Below, in pieces: positions 62,911 to 64,000 of a stretch of DNA of 64,000 bases. This DNA is from UBA1127 sp034422455 (GTDB lineage: Bacteria; Chloroflexota; Dehalococcoidia; Lucifugimonadales; UBA1127), in assembly GCA_034422455.1 (NCBI GenBank), contig DAOUJQ010000016.1, forward strand, positions 62,001 to 126,000, in the 5' to 3' direction. Below the pieces are notes generated by a model. That model did no database searches. It worked only from the letters and a program-made list of their open reading frames with translations, and was not told where the DNA came from. The number at the start of each line of letters is the position of its first letter. Position 1 is the stretch's first letter. The position numbers and the translations under genes are program-made.

Positions 62911-63993
62911 ATGCCTGGATATGTCCGCATTCGTCTGAACATTCGCGGATTGCTCGCCATCGCGTTGGCGCTCACGACCCTCCTAAGCATCGCCGGATGC
63001 GGGTCCGATCCCGAACCAACCCCGGTTCCCACGCCAGCGCCAACTGTCGCACCCACGCCCATCCCGGCTCCATCGCCCGAGCCTGAGCCAACACCTGCCC
63101 CGCAGGTTGAGCCGGCAGGCTCCCTCGAGGACCTGTTCATCACCGATACCACAACCGGGCGCGACGTTTTCGCCCGCATTTCCGAGTCCGAGACGGACTG
63201 CGTCAAAGCGGCGATTGGAGAGCAAGTGTTCACAGCCGTTCTGAACCTGCCGATGAAGACGTTAGTCAATGAAACCGGGGCATCAGGCGCGGGTTCCTTC
63301 CTGGGTTGCCTCACGGAAGACAATGTCGTTCTCATGGGCCTGGTGCTGATTGACTCCCATCACGGAAGAACCGACAGCGAGGCGCGCGAGTGCAGCATCG
63401 ACGCCGCGCGAGCGAACCCGGACGTTATCCGCGTCAGGTACACGGTGCTGCGCTCGGCAATGGGGACGATCGACACCGACGCACTGCTGGCCTCCAGCAA
63501 GGAGATGTTCGACTGTCTCAACGTGGAGGACCAGGTGAACGTGCTCGTCCGCCTCACGACAAGACTGGACCAAGAGGACTCCTTCACCGGGCAGGATATT
63601 GTCGAGATGCTCTCCGAAGAGGAGGCTTCCTGCATACGAGAAGAGGTCGGCGAGGCGCAGTTTGCTATCTTCCTCAACCTGACGGTCACGGCGGCGTTCG
63701 CCCCCTCCATCTCCCTGCTCGACTGCCTCACGCTGGAGAGCAAGACGGCGCTCTTCGCCGCCTTTACCGCATCAAGGGTGGAGGGGCTGAGAACAGAGGC
63801 CGTGACTTGCATAGCCGGCATCGTTGCGGACAGTCCCAACATCCTGGCCATCGGCTTCGGCACCCTCGATGTAAGCCAGGTGGAAGAGAGTGAACTCGCT
63901 CAACTCGGCGACGAGGCCGCCAAGCTCTTCGATTGTCTCAACTCCGATGAGGTCCTGCAGGTGCTGACGTTGCCCGCCGTCGTCGTGCAGTAG
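62911..63993 (+). CDS. Lipoprotein with tandem cysteine-bearing domains (360 aa)
   Basis: The signal peptide ends in the lipobox LLSIAGC (C30). A Pro-rich tether (residues 31-70, PTPAPTVAPTPIPAPSPEPE) leads to two tandem copies of a ~140-residue helical domain. Cysteines recur at 97/133/161/202 and 241/272/300/342, and phrases repeat: DCVKAAIGEQVFTAVLNL and SCIREEVGEAQFAIFLNL; GCLTEDN and DCLTLES; MFDCLNVED and LFDCLNSDE. Each domain could hold two disulfides. Start at 62911 behind GGAGGAGAGAG. No family recognised; surface or cell-envelope role inferred. Confidence 0.75.
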   Translation: MPGYVRIRLNIRGLLAIALALTTLLSIAGCGSDPEPTPVPTPAPTVAPTPIPAPSPEPEPTPAPQVEPAGSLEDLFITDTTTGRDVFARISESETDCVKAAIGEQVFTAVLNLPMKTLVNETGASGAGSFLGCLTEDNVVLMGLVLIDSHHGRTDSEARECSIDAARANPDVIRVRYTVLRSAMGTIDTDALLASSKEMFDCLNVEDQVNVLVRLTTRLDQEDSFTGQDIVEMLSEEEASCIREEVGEAQFAIFLNLTVTAAFAPSISLLDCLTLESKTALFAAFTASRVEGLRTEAVTCIAGIVADSPNILAIGFGTLDVSQVEESELAQLGDEAAKLFDCLNSDEVLQVLTLPAVVVQ

Positions 63994-64000
63994 CGCTGAC

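Overview
This 64 kb window is dense, high-GC bacterial chromosome (by eye roughly two thirds G+C in most genes). It encodes housekeeping and central metabolism plus a few lower-GC accessory genes. The gene set fits a Chloroflexota bacterium of the Dehalococcoidia/SAR202 type: an AccD-AccA fusion, type III pantothenate kinase CoaX, LDH-type malate dehydrogenase, bifunctional NnrD, RNase J, UvrC, FtsK and XerD, and many intergenic hairpin repeats. That placement is inferred from gene content and style, not from a marker phylogeny.

Layout. 1-1.4 kb: end of an antitoxin-like gene, a MazF-type toxin and two small unknown genes. 1.4-7 kb: SbcD nuclease, a membrane protein, a Trm112-like protein, Rho and CTP synthase. 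7.2-8.7 kb: a lower-GC DUF3800 gene divergent from a small SWIM zinc-finger gene. 8.7-19 kb: FolC-FabF, an amidase, a Shedu-like (DUF4263) gene in a low-GC patch, malate and isocitrate dehydrogenases, and a biotin carrier with its acyl-CoA carboxyltransferase. 19-20.1 kb: about 1.1 kb without genes, packed with repeats. 20.1-24.8 kb: XerD, an RpiB-like protein, a cytidylate-kinase-like protein, a small membrane protein and UvrC. 25-32.3 kb: an unknown protein, DnaN, a small HTH protein, AcpS-NnrD, CoaX and CoaBC. 33-39.3 kb: ValS with an MFS transporter, then a two-gene low-GC operon of endonuclease VII-like HNH proteins. 39.6-46.8 kb: a secreted protein, SecA with two trailing genes, and divergent Prs and PurA. 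47-51.2 kb: an Fbp-type iron ABC importer behind a strong promoter that carries a perfect palindrome. 51.4-62.3 kb: type 4 uracil-DNA glycosylase, RNase J, FtsK, AccDA, a SIMPL lipoprotein, an ECF sigma factor with its zinc anti-sigma factor, and LepB. 62.4-64 kb: tRNA-Lys(UUU) and a lipoprotein with a duplicated cysteine-bearing domain.

The genes form small functional units. AccDA, FabF, AcpS and the BCCP/carboxyltransferase pair serve acyl-CoA and fatty-acid metabolism. CoaX and CoaBC cover two parts of CoA synthesis. DnaN, UvrC, UDG, SbcD, XerD and FtsK serve replication, repair and chromosome resolution. SecA and LepB serve export.

The most unusual feature is the intergenic DNA. Five or six short repeat families, mostly inverted repeats, are mixed in clusters between genes and nearly all point the same way across 64 kb whatever the direction of the genes. 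One family has spread in frame into the biotin-carrier linker and a membrane-protein gene, and supplies the tail of the RpiB-like protein. A separate family of about 190 nt has four copies sharing a two-stem hairpin whose stems differ in sequence but stay paired. It is the best candidate here for an undescribed element.
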